NCBI GenBank assembly: GCA_004794785.1
Contig: SJOL01005766.1
Location: forward strand, 7,326 to 71,325
DNA length: 64,000 nt
Direction of reading: 5' to 3'
Origin: Opisthorchis felineus
Lineage: Eukaryota; Platyhelminthes; Trematoda; Opisthorchiida; Opisthorchiidae
Below, one piece after another: positions 21,041-32,799 of the stretch. Position 1 is the first letter of the stretch. Every line of letters starts with the position of its first letter. The position numbers and the translations under genes are program-made. The notes below the pieces were generated by a model. It had not been told where the DNA came from, did not search any database, and saw only the letters and a program-made list of their open reading frames with translations.

Positions 21041-24000
21041 ACACAGAGTTCACTCACAGATACGCTAATTCGATTGCGGTTTTTGATCTAGCACATATCA
21101 CAAAGAACAGATTCCAGGCCATTTCATCCGTTTTATCCGTATTCCTCACTAGGGAGCTGCCTCTTATCACCTTTTGTGAGTCGTTCACGCTCTTCGTGTG
21201 GGCTTTTAATATTAGGCCTACTTCCCATTTACTGCTGAGTGATTTCCAAGTGAAAACACACTGATTGCACGTTCAATTTTGATGTATCCTAGCTGCTATC
21301 ATTTGTAGAACTGCCCCCTGAGATTACGCTTCAAACACCGTGGATCCATAGGCCTCGTTCTACCGACCGAAAAACATAACGCCTAGAGAATTAGCGAAAC
21401 CACGTTGAATTCACGAGAGTCACAAAAGTTGGGCAAGACCATTAGCTGATCGCTAGGTCTGAATTAGCTGACTTTCGTGAATTTTCATATGCGGCAACGT
21501 CAGAAACATTTGTTCTTCTGTTTTCCGAGGACGACAGTCCATTATTTTCGGGCGCCTATAGTTTGTGGTTCGAGAGCTGTAACATTTTTCGTGGATAAGG
21601 AAAGGATACAGCTATCGATACGCTGCGGTAGTCATGGTGACAAATAGAACGGTTACCTGCCTGATGTTGTTGACCACAGGCTGAGCGCTCGGTGATTCCT
21701 TTCGTGGCGCAGTGGAGTCCCGCTCGTTATGGAACCTGCAATTTTCGATTTGTTCTGGTGCTCACTTTTGTTCATCATGGCGGTGGATGAGATTGATGAG
21801 GTTGTTTTCAATAAATTAATTGAGCTATCAGTTCCCAGGTGCAACATGGAATGTTCTTTTCATCTACAACGATTAAGTCGTGCATGCAGGTCAGGCTAGA
21901 ATCGAGTTTGGTGGAGCATATGTGGTCATCTGTGCCCAAAAAACGGAAGTCATTTCGATCCGTGGGAGCAGAAAATATCGGAAAACCGAGATTTCAATCT
22001 AACAATTTTTGTGTATCCTCCCTTCCTTCTCTTTTACAAACTTCTCTCCACACAGCTGATATAAATGTCCTTGTAAAGCCCACCGTTAGGACTGAAAATC
22101 CAATTTGTCTTGCTTCTTTCTTGGTCTCGGCGACTTTGCGTAGAAGACGCCCGCAGCTGACCACCTCCATCATCTTAAAGTCAATCTTTAAGTATCCAAC
22201 CCAATTTCTAGGGATGCTTTTACTGTTTATGTTCTGAAGCGGACACAAGAACGTACGGTTCAATCACAATCGTTAAGCTGTCTCATCAGTGTCCTCTTGC
22301 TTCCGGCTGCTCATCTCGGGCGATCCAAATGCCGCTGCAACAGGCTACGCAGCAATCGCCATAGTCCCAGTTCCCCGGGAAGAAGGGTGCTTGCTTGCTT
22401 GGACATGGAAAGAATACCCTGCGCTTTTTGTCCTGCAGTTTTGTCTGAAGTAATACCGCTCAAAAACGCTCACCCTCCCGGCCAAATTACGTTGCGAATT
22501 TGTCTAGCTCTATAAAAAGGCCCCACTCTCGCTCAACCGACTGCTGCCATGTACTGCAAGAATATAATCACGAATTCATTCCTATGAAGATTTTTGTTCA
22601 TCTGGGACCTCTTCGGTGCAGTTTTTCAAGGTTAAAAAAAACCGAAAATAGCCTTGTGGGGATAACTGTCTCACACCTCAAAGCTGGCTGTAATAAGCTG
22701 GAAAAACGTTTTCAGAAAACAACATTGTTTTGTTGAACTTCTGAACGATCTGCATATTGTTTGCCGATTCAAATTTGAGAACTGTTGCAAAGAAACAGTT
22801 TAAAAATGAGGTTACAGTCAATGTAGCACCAAACTTCTGGCCGAAATGCCCGAACGGGTAGCTCATAAAACAAATACACAATCTTACAGATACGCAGGGT
22901 TTTCTTTCGCAGGTAGAAGTGTTTACATTGTAGGCAAGATTAATGGTCGGAGTGAGTTGGAATCCGTGTAAGAGTGGGGGGAAGGAAATTGTTAGAAGCT
23001 CTGATGATAAAGTTTGGTTTCGAGCCATATTAGTAGAAGTTCCTCGCCAATTTCAACCAGAACCGGTCCAACAATAAAGTTCCCCGAATGTGAATAATTT
23101 CAGAGCGATGAAAGGGCTTCGGCGCGTGGACCATTAGATGTTCCCCCAAAGGATAAGACTTCAAAACAAGTCATGACGCAAAAACGAGACCTTCCGCTGA
23201 TAATGTACATGATTTTCGCAGACACTAGAGAATTTAGGGATGATGATGATAATGCCTTTGACAACAACCAGCTAGCCGGAAAGCAATCCACAAGGATACT
23301 GCAGATATTGCAACTCCATGGTTCTACTTCAGAGACCCAGTAGACATGTGAGACCATTCCTTACACTTACTCAGCGTATGAAGGCCTCAGTTAAGATGCA
23401 CAAAGAGCACCTTCATATATAATCCATTGTGCGGATGAACGATTCTGTTCATCACAAACTTACCCACTGGCTTTTGGACATTCTAGACGTTGTTCGCAAA
23501 CCTTCATCTGCACACTGCTTAAACGACTACTTCGAGCCTACTTATATTCTAAGAAGTAGTTTTCTAGGCCCTAAGAATAGTCTGCAGCGCGGCAAACGTG
23601 AACATAATCAAAAGTATTCGGGTTGCCGCGGTCCTGGTTACCTGACATTGGCACGAAACTGTCTCTGTCTGTATGTTTAACTTTGGTACCAAACCATTCT
23701 TCTGTGTAATCACAAACTTTAGGTTTTGCGGCTCACTAGGGCATTTAGGTGTTAACATGTCTCGAAATAAGTTTCCTGTCAGCATGGATGCGATAATTCA
23801 ACACGACGAATCATCGATCGTCAAGCGCAAATCGGTGTACAATTGTGAGGTCTGGTGGATGAGAAAAGCTAGGAAAGTGGAAAAAGCGAATAGTGCCTGC
23901 AGAGCCCAAAATTATTTCACTTTGTCCACTCAGCCAATCACTGAATACTGTCCGCGAATCAAACCATCAGGCAAGAAACTGGAATGACCACCTTTAATAA

Positions 24001-25379
24001 AGAAAAATACTGCTAGGTTGAGCAATTTGCCGAACAGCTCGTATGATCACCTGCCGCTCAGTCCACTCCTCACCCGATTCACGGAGAGTCAGCTGGGGCC
24101 CCCAGCCAGCTCGGAGGTCTACCGTGGCACAAATATTCTGACCAAACGATTTTCCGGACCGCCACTCATCTGCTTTGTTCGCGGTTATAAGAGGCCTGTA
24201 GTCGGTGTTTCTTCAGTCCATTTGCTTCGATTCTGTAAGAGGAGGGTCTCCAATAAAACTGTGAAGAATCAGTGATAGTGCCCGTTTCACACGGAGACCC
24301 ATAGGGAATGTGGCAGTCATAGAGGCATCAGTGCGACTCCGTTTTGTGATGAGACTCTCTGCTTCATTTTTTCTTCATCGCCTGATAATGCCACGGAAAA
24401 TATTGGATCAAGAGCCGCAAGTGAGACTTCGGCCTGAAAGGTGAGTTTGACGCGCCTTTACACCCTTTCAGGTGACAGAAAGATGCAATACATATAAGTG
24501 ACCAAAACGAGGGTATTTTGGTATTTTTAAGGCGCACTCAACTCCGCTGACCTCTCTGTTCTCCTGAACGCGCTTATCCAGCAAGGGATATCCCGGATGT
24601 TTGCCAGTATAATGAATCATTCGCATTCTCGAACCGCGGGCATGAGAGTACATGGGGCACTCTCCAAAAGCTTGTGTACAATAACTGATATCCGCTCATC
24701 CCATTCATTTTGAGTTTTTGGGGATAACTTGACGAAACTCTAGAAGGTCTTTAAAACTCTGTTGCTCAAATAGCTGCTGAAGGAAACCTCATCGATCTGG
24801 AATATGCAGACAGAATCGTCCTGGTCTTCGAAGAGAAGGAAGGCGCAGGTGTTTTTGGATGAACTGACCAAAGTCATCCCGTCCTTTGGCATGCCTTTTC
24901 CACCCGCAAAGCGTAAGGTCATTCTACCAGACATGCAGTAACTGAGCACATCACTTATAGCCCAACGACGGACGTTAGGGTTTGCGGAGCGCTTCACGTA
25001 TACTGGGAGTTTTATACGTTCTGACTTTAGTGCTACATTTGAAATCAATCTACGAATCTCTGGTGCTTGGGTCGTGTTTGGTTATGTCAACCACACATGG
25101 CAGCGGTCGATATTTCCATTAATCCGAAGGACGTGTGTATCAGGCCAAATTACGGACTGCTTTGCTGAGAGGTGGTCTCTTACCGGCGGCAGTGAGACGT
25201 CTACAGATGTTCCATAACCATTTTTTTCGGAAGCAAGCACCATATAGTTTGATGCCGACTAATCCAAAAAGGAGTAATTTAGAAACAAGTATTCGGTTAA
25301 GCAGAAGGGAAGTCAATCGGAGGTTGTACCCATTGCCAAAACCTGCGGCTGTTTGGCTTACTACACCTGCAAGATGATT
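21041..25379. other. Intergenic; possible TATA promoter at 22511, no supported gene
   Basis: The longest open frames are 116-132 codons (+ 21839-22237; - 22678-23028), both without recognisable domains and near chance length. A strong TATA consensus, CTATAAAAAGG, lies at 22510-22520. Downstream ATGs at 22549 and 22584 open only 12 and 50 codons, so no gene follows convincingly. A short GATGATGATGATAATG run lies at about 23238. Confidence 0.35.
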
Positions 25380-25770
25380 AGTTGGCTAGAAGAACGCAGT
25401 TTCTTGCGCTCAAATCAAAGCAACACGAGCAGAGCGGTGATCAATCTTCGGCCTTACAGAGGGTACGAAAGCGATTGCAGTTTGGGTACTCGCCTCCCCG
25501 GATGGCATCCGCGTTCATCACCGGGCTTGGCTGGATATACTGTAAGATATGGCTACCAATCAATGTCATTGACTTTCATTTTGTCAGTTTACATCTGGGT
25601 TATCTGAAGAACTGGAGGTGTAGGTGTTTAGGAATGATTGTGGTAGGCTAGCACTGGGTCACCCCCACAACCAGTGTCATTTCGCCCACTACAATTAAGC
25701 ATTTAAATAAGTTGTATTAGTATGACAACAATGCTTCGTTGCTGGGCACTGATTTCGCCCAGTCGGTAGT
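25380..25770 (+). repeat. LINE 3' end, copy E
   Basis: With frameshifts the sequence follows the RT C-terminus seen elsewhere: LPGWHPRSS matches LPGWGPRD of flatworm LINEs, and GATATGGCTACCAATCAATG corresponds to GCTGCCAACCGATG of copy A. The 3' UTR follows (GGAGGTGTAGGTGTTTAGGAATGATTGTGG matches copy A 65-95 closely), with the GAAGCATCGG-type tail degraded to AATGCTTCGTTGCTGGGCAC at about 25728-25748. Confidence 0.75.
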
Positions 25771-26069
25771 GATATTTTGGCGATGAAGTCATCAGCTCCC
25801 GGTGGTGACGTCACCTATTTGAGTATCCCCTATAGTTCAATGAAAATGACCAGCTGACAGCAGCCTCTGAAAATGCTCAATAAGTTGGCGCTACACAGCT
25901 TATGCCACGTTAACCCATCAAAATCGCAAAGGTCTGCCAAGGCTGACACCACCCGTGCTTCGACATAGCATGCCATAACATGCCAAAATTTTGGATAACT
26001 GTACTACACAACCTAATTCTGGCTGGCTACCCATACCGAAGGACATCCTAGACAGCTATGTGTGCGACA

Positions 26070-26615
26070 CTAGGCGCGCTGAAGGTCTTTACATGCAAAC
26101 TCTGCCAGTGTGCATGAAAAAATGCTGTCTAGCAAGCGCCGAGTACTAATTAACAAAGTTAGTGATATCGAATATGCACGAGTTTTCGGGATCTCAGCGT
26201 TCCGACCCGGGTCCAAGGTTGGAAGGAATTGTGACCAGTTGGAGTGATAGATTGCCGTGGTTTGCGAAAGTTCATCGCTGTAGCTCTTCGGGTATTTACA
26301 CATTATTTCAGCTCCATCACAACGCGTTAAGGGCAACGGTCGGAGAAGCCTTTTGTGCTCATAGTGATCAGATGGTTTTCTTCTGTAAAATCCTTGGTCA
26401 TTCGGAGCGTTGGGTGCATATCCTGTGGTCCCGTTGGATACCGCATAATGATTTTCACCTGAGCCACACTGTCTTCGCGGTGTTAAAAGCCCAGTAGCTA
26501 TCCGAGGGCGTCGATTGACTCTGACATACGTGAGCATAACCTCAGACAAGCAACAAATGACTGTATATGTGGGGCGAGAAGGAGGACAAGTGTGGTGCTG
26601 ATGAGCCACGCGCAC
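26070..26615 (-). CDS. Unrecognised open frame, 181 codons
   Basis: ATG at 26615, stop at 26070. It is the longest open frame outside the recognised genes and somewhat longer than expected by chance here. The product is basic and rich in Arg, Thr and Ser, with no signal peptide, membrane segment or motif I recognise. The opposite strand is open for 111 codons over 26162-26497. It lies just beyond LINE copy E and could belong to an unknown repeat or to chance. I assign no function. Confidence 0.2.
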   Translation of the reverse strand: MRVAHQHHTCPPSRPTYTVICCLSEVMLTYVRVNRRPRIATGLLTPRRQCGSGENHYAVSNGTTGYAPNAPNDQGFYRRKPSDHYEHKRLLRPLPLTRCDGAEIMCKYPKSYSDELSQTTAIYHSNWSQFLPTLDPGRNAEIPKTRAYSISLTLLISTRRLLDSIFSCTLAEFACKDLQRA

Positions 26616-26619
26616 TAAT

Positions 26620-29600
26620 GATCGGGATGCCAGTGTTTGGTTCGAGAACTGCTGTTCACTTCATATCAAAGTATCTGCCTACCTTTGCTGATAAGACTTG
26701 TTATTGAATCGATTACGGATGGTGGTTGATGCCCGCCCGCCATCGTAAACTCTCTATTTAGTTTCGACGCTTTTATTTGAGGTACCGGGCGCTGACTGTT
26801 CATTTTATGTGAGTATCTTTCACACTTGTATGGCGAGCAGTTTGCCCGGTCTGACTGAGCTAACTCGCTCTGCACCCTGAATAGAACCAAGTCCTGCTTT
26901 CCGTTGATTTAGTTGCTGGCCCTAAGTGTGGATTCACGCATCAAACAAGACCAAATTTCGGAAGTGTGACGAAGTGGCCGACTGCACTTTTATATCTCTA
27001 TTCAAACGAGAAACGATGCTGGAGGTACTGGTAAATATGTCACGATTTCCATGATGTGATGAAGTTCGGTGATTCGGAGGTCGATCAGCACGCGGGCCGA
27101 GTGTTCGCTCCTGTGTCACATTATTGACAATAGATTGCCTGTCTTAAAACCACGATGAGAAGGTGCACTACAACTTGATGGCTAACACGCTGAACACGTT
27201 TCCCGCCTCTTCTATTTTGACAGCAAAGCTGACAATTGTGCTGTATCACCTCGTTTGTCGTTCTTATTTGAAATGGGGTCGAAGGAAGAACAATATTTTC
27301 CGATAATGTGGATGACCAGGCAGAAATATTCACATGTTCACCATGCACAAGTATGTCATAAATGGGCAAAGTACTTACTCCTCTTGAAACTGGATATTGC
27401 GCGATTGGTCTTTCGGTCACGCGATTCTCACAAAGTTTTTATAATATGAATAGCTTCTAGGGCCCCTACTTCGTAAGCCTCAAGATGGGCGACACTGTCC
27501 TTGATCTGTCAAAGTTTTCAGCAACTGTATGAGTAGTGTGTTGCGTTGCCGTTTCATTGATTAGTTTTTTGCTCTCCCCTGATGAAATGAAGCAAAGATA
27601 GTTGATGTTCCAAGATGAATGCTTCTTAGTCATTTGTTTATCAAATGACAAGTGCTTACGTCAGCACAGGATGCCTATCATAAAGTGCTGGTAAATCGAA
27701 TCTAGCATAAGGAAACCCTTGTGGAGCTAACATTTTAAAAAATTATCGAACATGAGTACACTGCACTTCATTCCGCTTGGATGCAGGTTTTTGCGGGACT
27801 TGCGGAATTCTAGTTAACATAAATCCCGTTTGAGCAGTCATTCTCCCATCGAAGTGTAATTTTTCTGGTGAGTCTTCAACAAGAAAAGGCAAGCGCTGGA
27901 CGTGAGTTTCGCTCCCATTAGAGAATATACTTGGCCGTGCGAGGGTTCGATCTCCGGATATCTGACACGCGAGGCGAGCTTGTTACCATTATTTCACTAG
28001 CGCACTCTAGACCCATCCGAAATGTCACGTCTGAACTGGCGAACGTATTCAAGATTGAGTGACGTGATTGGTTTCCCCGGCTCCTCGAACGGCGACCCAG
28101 TAAATGTCCTGGTTGTGTCTGTCGCGTGTCCTGCCCCTGAGAAACTCCCAGTCGGTCTGCGCCGTGGAACTTGATACTTGCGGACGCCGAGAGCTTTCCT
28201 CCAGCCGTGATATTTGGCACCTGAAGAAAGATTCAATGATTGAAAATTCCGTAGCATCACACAATCTTATATGGTTTGTGGGACCACTCCAGTTTATTGC
28301 CGTCTTGCAAAGCAAAATGAGTTGTAACTTGCTTGAAAATGATTGGACTAAATCCAACTTTACAATTCAGCGCGAGTCAACTACGTGCGAGTGGATCTAA
28401 AGTTCGTAATTTTGTTATGCTGTTAAAGGGTAACACACTTATCAAAGGAATTCAGGTCTCTACAAAAAACTGATCTGGCCGCTAGGTGTGATTCACGATC
28501 TCGGTGGACTAAACGTCTACTCGAAACTAACCTCAGAGTATGACCTCAATGAAGTCGTCGCATACAAAGTGGTAGATACTTGGGGATAAATCTAAGACTG
28601 ATTCAAGTATTCCTCCAACGGTATCTGATATGCAAGCAATTTGAGTTTATAGAAAACGTGCAACAGACTTTTGTTCCAAAAGTCAGACCTTTTTTGAGCG
28701 TTTGTGTGATGCGTGTCATCAGAACACCAGACTTTGAAACCACGGCGGTTAGCACTCAGTCCGGATCAGGTCCTCTCTAATAATGAGGGAATATATCGAC
28801 TGATTTACACGACGTTCAGTGTATGAATGTCGAACTGACCTGTGCAAGTTTTATGCGAATCAGATGTTCAAGAAATGGCTTGTACTGCAGACAGGAGCGA
28901 AAAAATCGACAGTACCAATCCCGCGGATAGTGACACTAAATTATCATTTTTTCATCACAATGAAATGCGGCGCGAAGGCTAAATAAGTTTTTACTTGGAT
29001 GCAGGATGGGACCATCTTTGCTGTCCTGTGTGGTCAAATTCAAGCCTAGATAAAACTCCCAACTACCATAGGACTAGTCTATATTCTCCTGGAGCACGCG
29101 AAGTATGATGCGGCGCGAAAATACCATCGGTGATGTCTAGACGCTACTCATAAGGTTGCTGGAAACTCTTGGATACTGTCAGTAGGCTATAATTAGATGG
29201 GTGTACAACGCACGCACCTGCTGGTACCCGTCAATGCCCCCTTCTCGTGTATTGCAACCAGTCCACTCCTTCAGTTAGTAAAACTTCCTCTCGTTTGGCC
29301 TTGTCAGCATGAGAGAAGCCGTTATTCAATCGCCTGAGGACAGATGAAACAAGGTCGTCAGTGAAATTTTCTTGCACGGATTGGGAACGAAATAAAGTCG
29401 GTTCAATCAGTTAGCCGCTAAAATGAGTGACTCGCAAGCAAGTATGAAAAATCTAAAGCGTCAGACAACCATTTTGATAAAGTGAGTAGAAATCAACCCC
29501 GAACAATGTCTTGGAATCCAATCCGACCTATAGATTTCGGCACCTAGAGTTGACGTCATTGAACGGTGACATTGATTCCAAGGATCTGACCTCGACGGAC

Positions 29601-31714
29601 AAAAAGCCAAGCCCGCAACTGACACTTTAGAGCGGCCCATGTCAAAATTCAATAGTCCAACCAATATCACAGCATAAGAAACTCAAGGACACGAAAGCAA
29701 ACCATCCCAAACCATCACTTTGTGTTTCTTGAGGATTTGGGAAATCATTGCGAATTGCGAAGTGTCTGTCTTGTCAGCAAACGACGACATGTTGTTTGTT
29801 GTCATGGTCATTCACAGAAGCTGGTTATCACGGGGTACGGAGCGATTATGTTCATACCGGAGCAGCTCAAAAGGACGACGTTTTGCAGAAAAGAACTACG
29901 TTGGCTTTCGCAAGTTTCCTGGGTCTTCTTTCATCTCGGTTTAAAATGTTCCATAAGCAACGTAATGCTTTGAATTGGATGAAACAGCTTCGTTTCTCCT
30001 CGAATGAAGCTTGTTCACAAACTGCACGAATTATTCACCTGAAGAGCACTACCCAGGTGAGAAAGGGCCATTAACATAATGAGAGTCTGTTATGGATCCA
30101 GTTTCGACAAGGTGGTTGGACCCAATGGTTGGTCAGCAACAAACAACTAGCCTTTTGTAAGGTGTAGTAACGAGACGCACTATAAACGTTTTTGTGGATA
30201 ATAGCCAATTAGTTCAGGTGAGATCACTGAAAAACCGAGCACACACCTGAAACTAAGAGAGAGAGAGAGAGTACCTATAAAATGGCAGCGTAAAGTGTCT
30301 GGTTTTTCTGCAAAGTACCGGGATGATGATTTTCAGTTTGGTGACACTGCTCTGGGCCACCGCATCATTTACCATAGCCCATAATCGTCGTATGTTCTAC
30401 CGTTTGCTGTAATCAACGCTTTAGACTGCGGCTTTATTGTGAAGCACTGATTAACTGCACTGATTAACTTATAACTGGTCATAGTTTTTGTTACATGGTA
30501 GAACCATTACCACCACGTTTATCTGTAGCAGTGGGATTAACTTTTGAGTTAATTTATAGAATAGTGTTTTTAGGTTCATTCCTACTCAGAACGTTTTATT
30601 TCCACACCCACTTTTGTGATGTATTATGCCAAGTTGTTCACTATCTACGTTGTTACTGATTTCGTAAGACAGAGGTAATTATTCATTTTTTTCTGCGATT
30701 ACAGTTCCGCTGCTAGATGGCCTATTAGTGGAATACGCTCCGAGATGTAAGTCAAGTGTGCTTGCGGACATTCATTCCGGTTATCGAAGCGAATTGTTTT
30801 AATTAATTGTGCTTTTAGTTGGTTTCACAGCGCCATTTTCGAATGAGACAAGTCAGCTGAGAGTGCCCCAGAAATCTGGCAGAAGCTAAAAGTCGAGAGG
30901 ATTGTTATGACATCTAAGGTCCCTGTTTTGTCACAATTTACAATAAGCCTACTGTTTTGTCAGCACTGCTCGAGATTATTCATGGTTTGGTTCCAGAATT
31001 TCATACCACCGCATATGTCTAATCTGGCGTTAGCCGAAACAGTGGTCTATTGCGGCAAGCTGTTGCGGGAAACGTTCTCCCGTTTCGCTTGATCTGGTGG
31101 GGCTGAGATCAGTAACACTTGTGCATGTAGTTAGCATTCGGTTTTCGGTCATCCGAAAATAGATGGCTGGCAATGTGTCTTAATGTTGGTAGCTCCATTG
31201 GATTGGTTGGCTGATGGTCAGTTGTCAGCTGACCTGTTTGCCGAGCTTGACAACTGGCTTGCAAAGTTCCGTCTCCTTGCAGGAACCCTCCTCTACGCGC
31301 TTGCGTCGAATCCACTGTATTTCTACTGCTACCCACGCGGAGTGAGGCTGTCTATTCCACATAAAGTTCATCCACATATTCGGTTAACTTCATTTGGACC
31401 TGGCAACAAAGTAATGGTTACTGTGATACGGCTCCTCATGTAGTGCTTGACCTGAAGATTTTGTGAGTGACTGAACACGAACATTAAAATGGCTAGATTT
31501 GGATCCAGTTTCAGGATAAAGGCTTATTGATCGAGTTAAGAACGATGGGTACGCATAAAACTGGCTATACAGGTTAGTAAAATCACTAGTGGCTAGGTCT
31601 GTTCAGAAAGATTCCAAAAAGATCCTCACTTTATGTCTCAATTTCTCTGGTAATCTACCAAGTACACTTGAAGTTTAATGACTCACACTCTGGCTTTTTA
31701 TTCGCTCACAACAG
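26620..31714. other. Intergenic or intronic; no supported gene
   Basis: Contains small dispersed pieces only: a segment at 27515-27545 with a relative at 43840-43870 and an inverted relative at 29145-29170, and a GA microsatellite at about 30257-30270. A B-box-like GGGTTCGATCTCC sits at about 27949-27961 without a convincing A box. The upstream exon of zinc-finger paralogue 2 should lie in or before this region but was not identified. Confidence 0.35.
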
Positions 31715-32346
31715 CTGTGCTCGACACCGGATCGGCATCTGAGACAGCGGTGGGTTATCCTTGCGTCAACTCCCCTGAGGAAACGACTCGGCCCGACAAA
31801 ACTCCGGGTGACACACCAGCGAGGGCGATCCACCTAAACAAACACCACTGTCCAGTGTGCAATAAAAAATTTCGTTTCCTCTCTAAAGTCTTATCCCATA
31901 TGGCGGTTCACTCAAGTTTTCGTGAACTTCATTGTACTCAGTGCACAAAAACGTTCAAATACGGGCACCGCCTTCGTGATCACATGAAGCACGCACATGG
32001 ATATAAAGCTGACGTACCTCCAAGAACATCAAGCGAAGAAGTTCGCAAATCTGCTGAGTTGGGTAATCTGTGCCATGAATGCAAGAAGTCCTTCTCACGG
32101 TGGGACACCCTGCAGAGACACCGGAACTCTGCACACCAAAAGAAAAAATGTTATGTATGCGAGACATGTGGAATTGTTCTCTACACAAAAGATAATCTTT
32201 TTGATCATATCAAAAGCATGCACAGGACGGATGATCACCCTAAATGTGGGGTGTGTCAGAAGACCTTCCAAAAACCTTATAACCTAAAGAGACATGTTGC
32301 ATGCGCACATATCACAGAACAGCAAAATGTGACCAAAGCGTGTTGA
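31715..32346 (+). CDS. C2H2 zinc-finger protein, terminal exon (paralogue 2)
   Basis: Probable nuclear DNA-binding regulator, paralogue of 9295-9902. Numbering from a methionine codon at 31678, five C2H2 fingers lie at residues 58-78, 86-107, 132-153, 161-182 and 190-211. All have CX2CX12H, with HX3H in finger 1 and HX4H in the rest, exactly as in paralogue 1. The linker between fingers 2 and 3 is again 24 residues with TSSEEVRKSAELGN. The ATG at 31678 is probably intronic: a good acceptor (TTTTTATTCGCTCACAACAG, AG at 31713-31714) sits inside the open frame at the same phase-1 position as in paralogue 1. The exon would then begin at 31715 and needs an upstream coding exon. Stop TGA at 32344-32346. 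Confidence 0.88.
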
Positions 32347-32479
32347 ATGTTTTCTTGACATGTCATTTAAATGAAATATATCTTGGACTAATTTGCAGTA
32401 TATTTATTTCGTTGAGTTACAACGGAGGGTTTGGGATTCCCTCGTACAGCACAGTGCTCAGCTGGTGTGGGAGAAACTT

Positions 32480-32790
32480 GATTAGTGTGTGCCCAACCGT
32501 GCGTCAGGACTAGAGAACGGCACTGTTGAGTGGCGCGTAGGTTCGACAATCCTGAACATCAAAAGGTAGAATCGGGTTCGAAATTCTGCGGTACTATTTA
32601 CACAAGGGTAAGCAAATGGATACAAGTGCACAAGTCTGTCACTGACCGGCATTGTGCAGTGTAAACATCCGCACACCAAACAACGGTGAGCGGAATGTTG
32701 GCTCAGTAGTGTGGGTTGCGGTCGTCCCTTCCAACGACACTCCCGTGATTCTCATTGGCGGTGCGACCGCAGGGAACTCGTGAGTAAACA
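32480..32790 (-). repeat. Unclassified dispersed repeat R3, copy 2
   Basis: Inverted relative to 14266-14600 and highly similar over about 300 bases, including CTCAGTAGTGTGGGTTGCGG and CACCAAACAACGGTGAGCGG. It starts about 135 bases after the stop of zinc-finger paralogue 2. Copy 1 is not next to a zinc-finger exon, so R3 moves independently. Confidence 0.75.
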
Positions 32791-32799
32791 AGTCGAGGC

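Noticed and set aside
21839..22263. Overlapping frames of 132 (+) and 89 (-) codons
   Set aside because: Neither resembles a known protein; both strands open together suggests a local scarcity of stops.
22510..22520. Strong TATA box as proof of a gene
   Set aside because: Only 12- and 50-codon frames follow and no donor or domain was found, so it is kept as a note in the intergenic entry.
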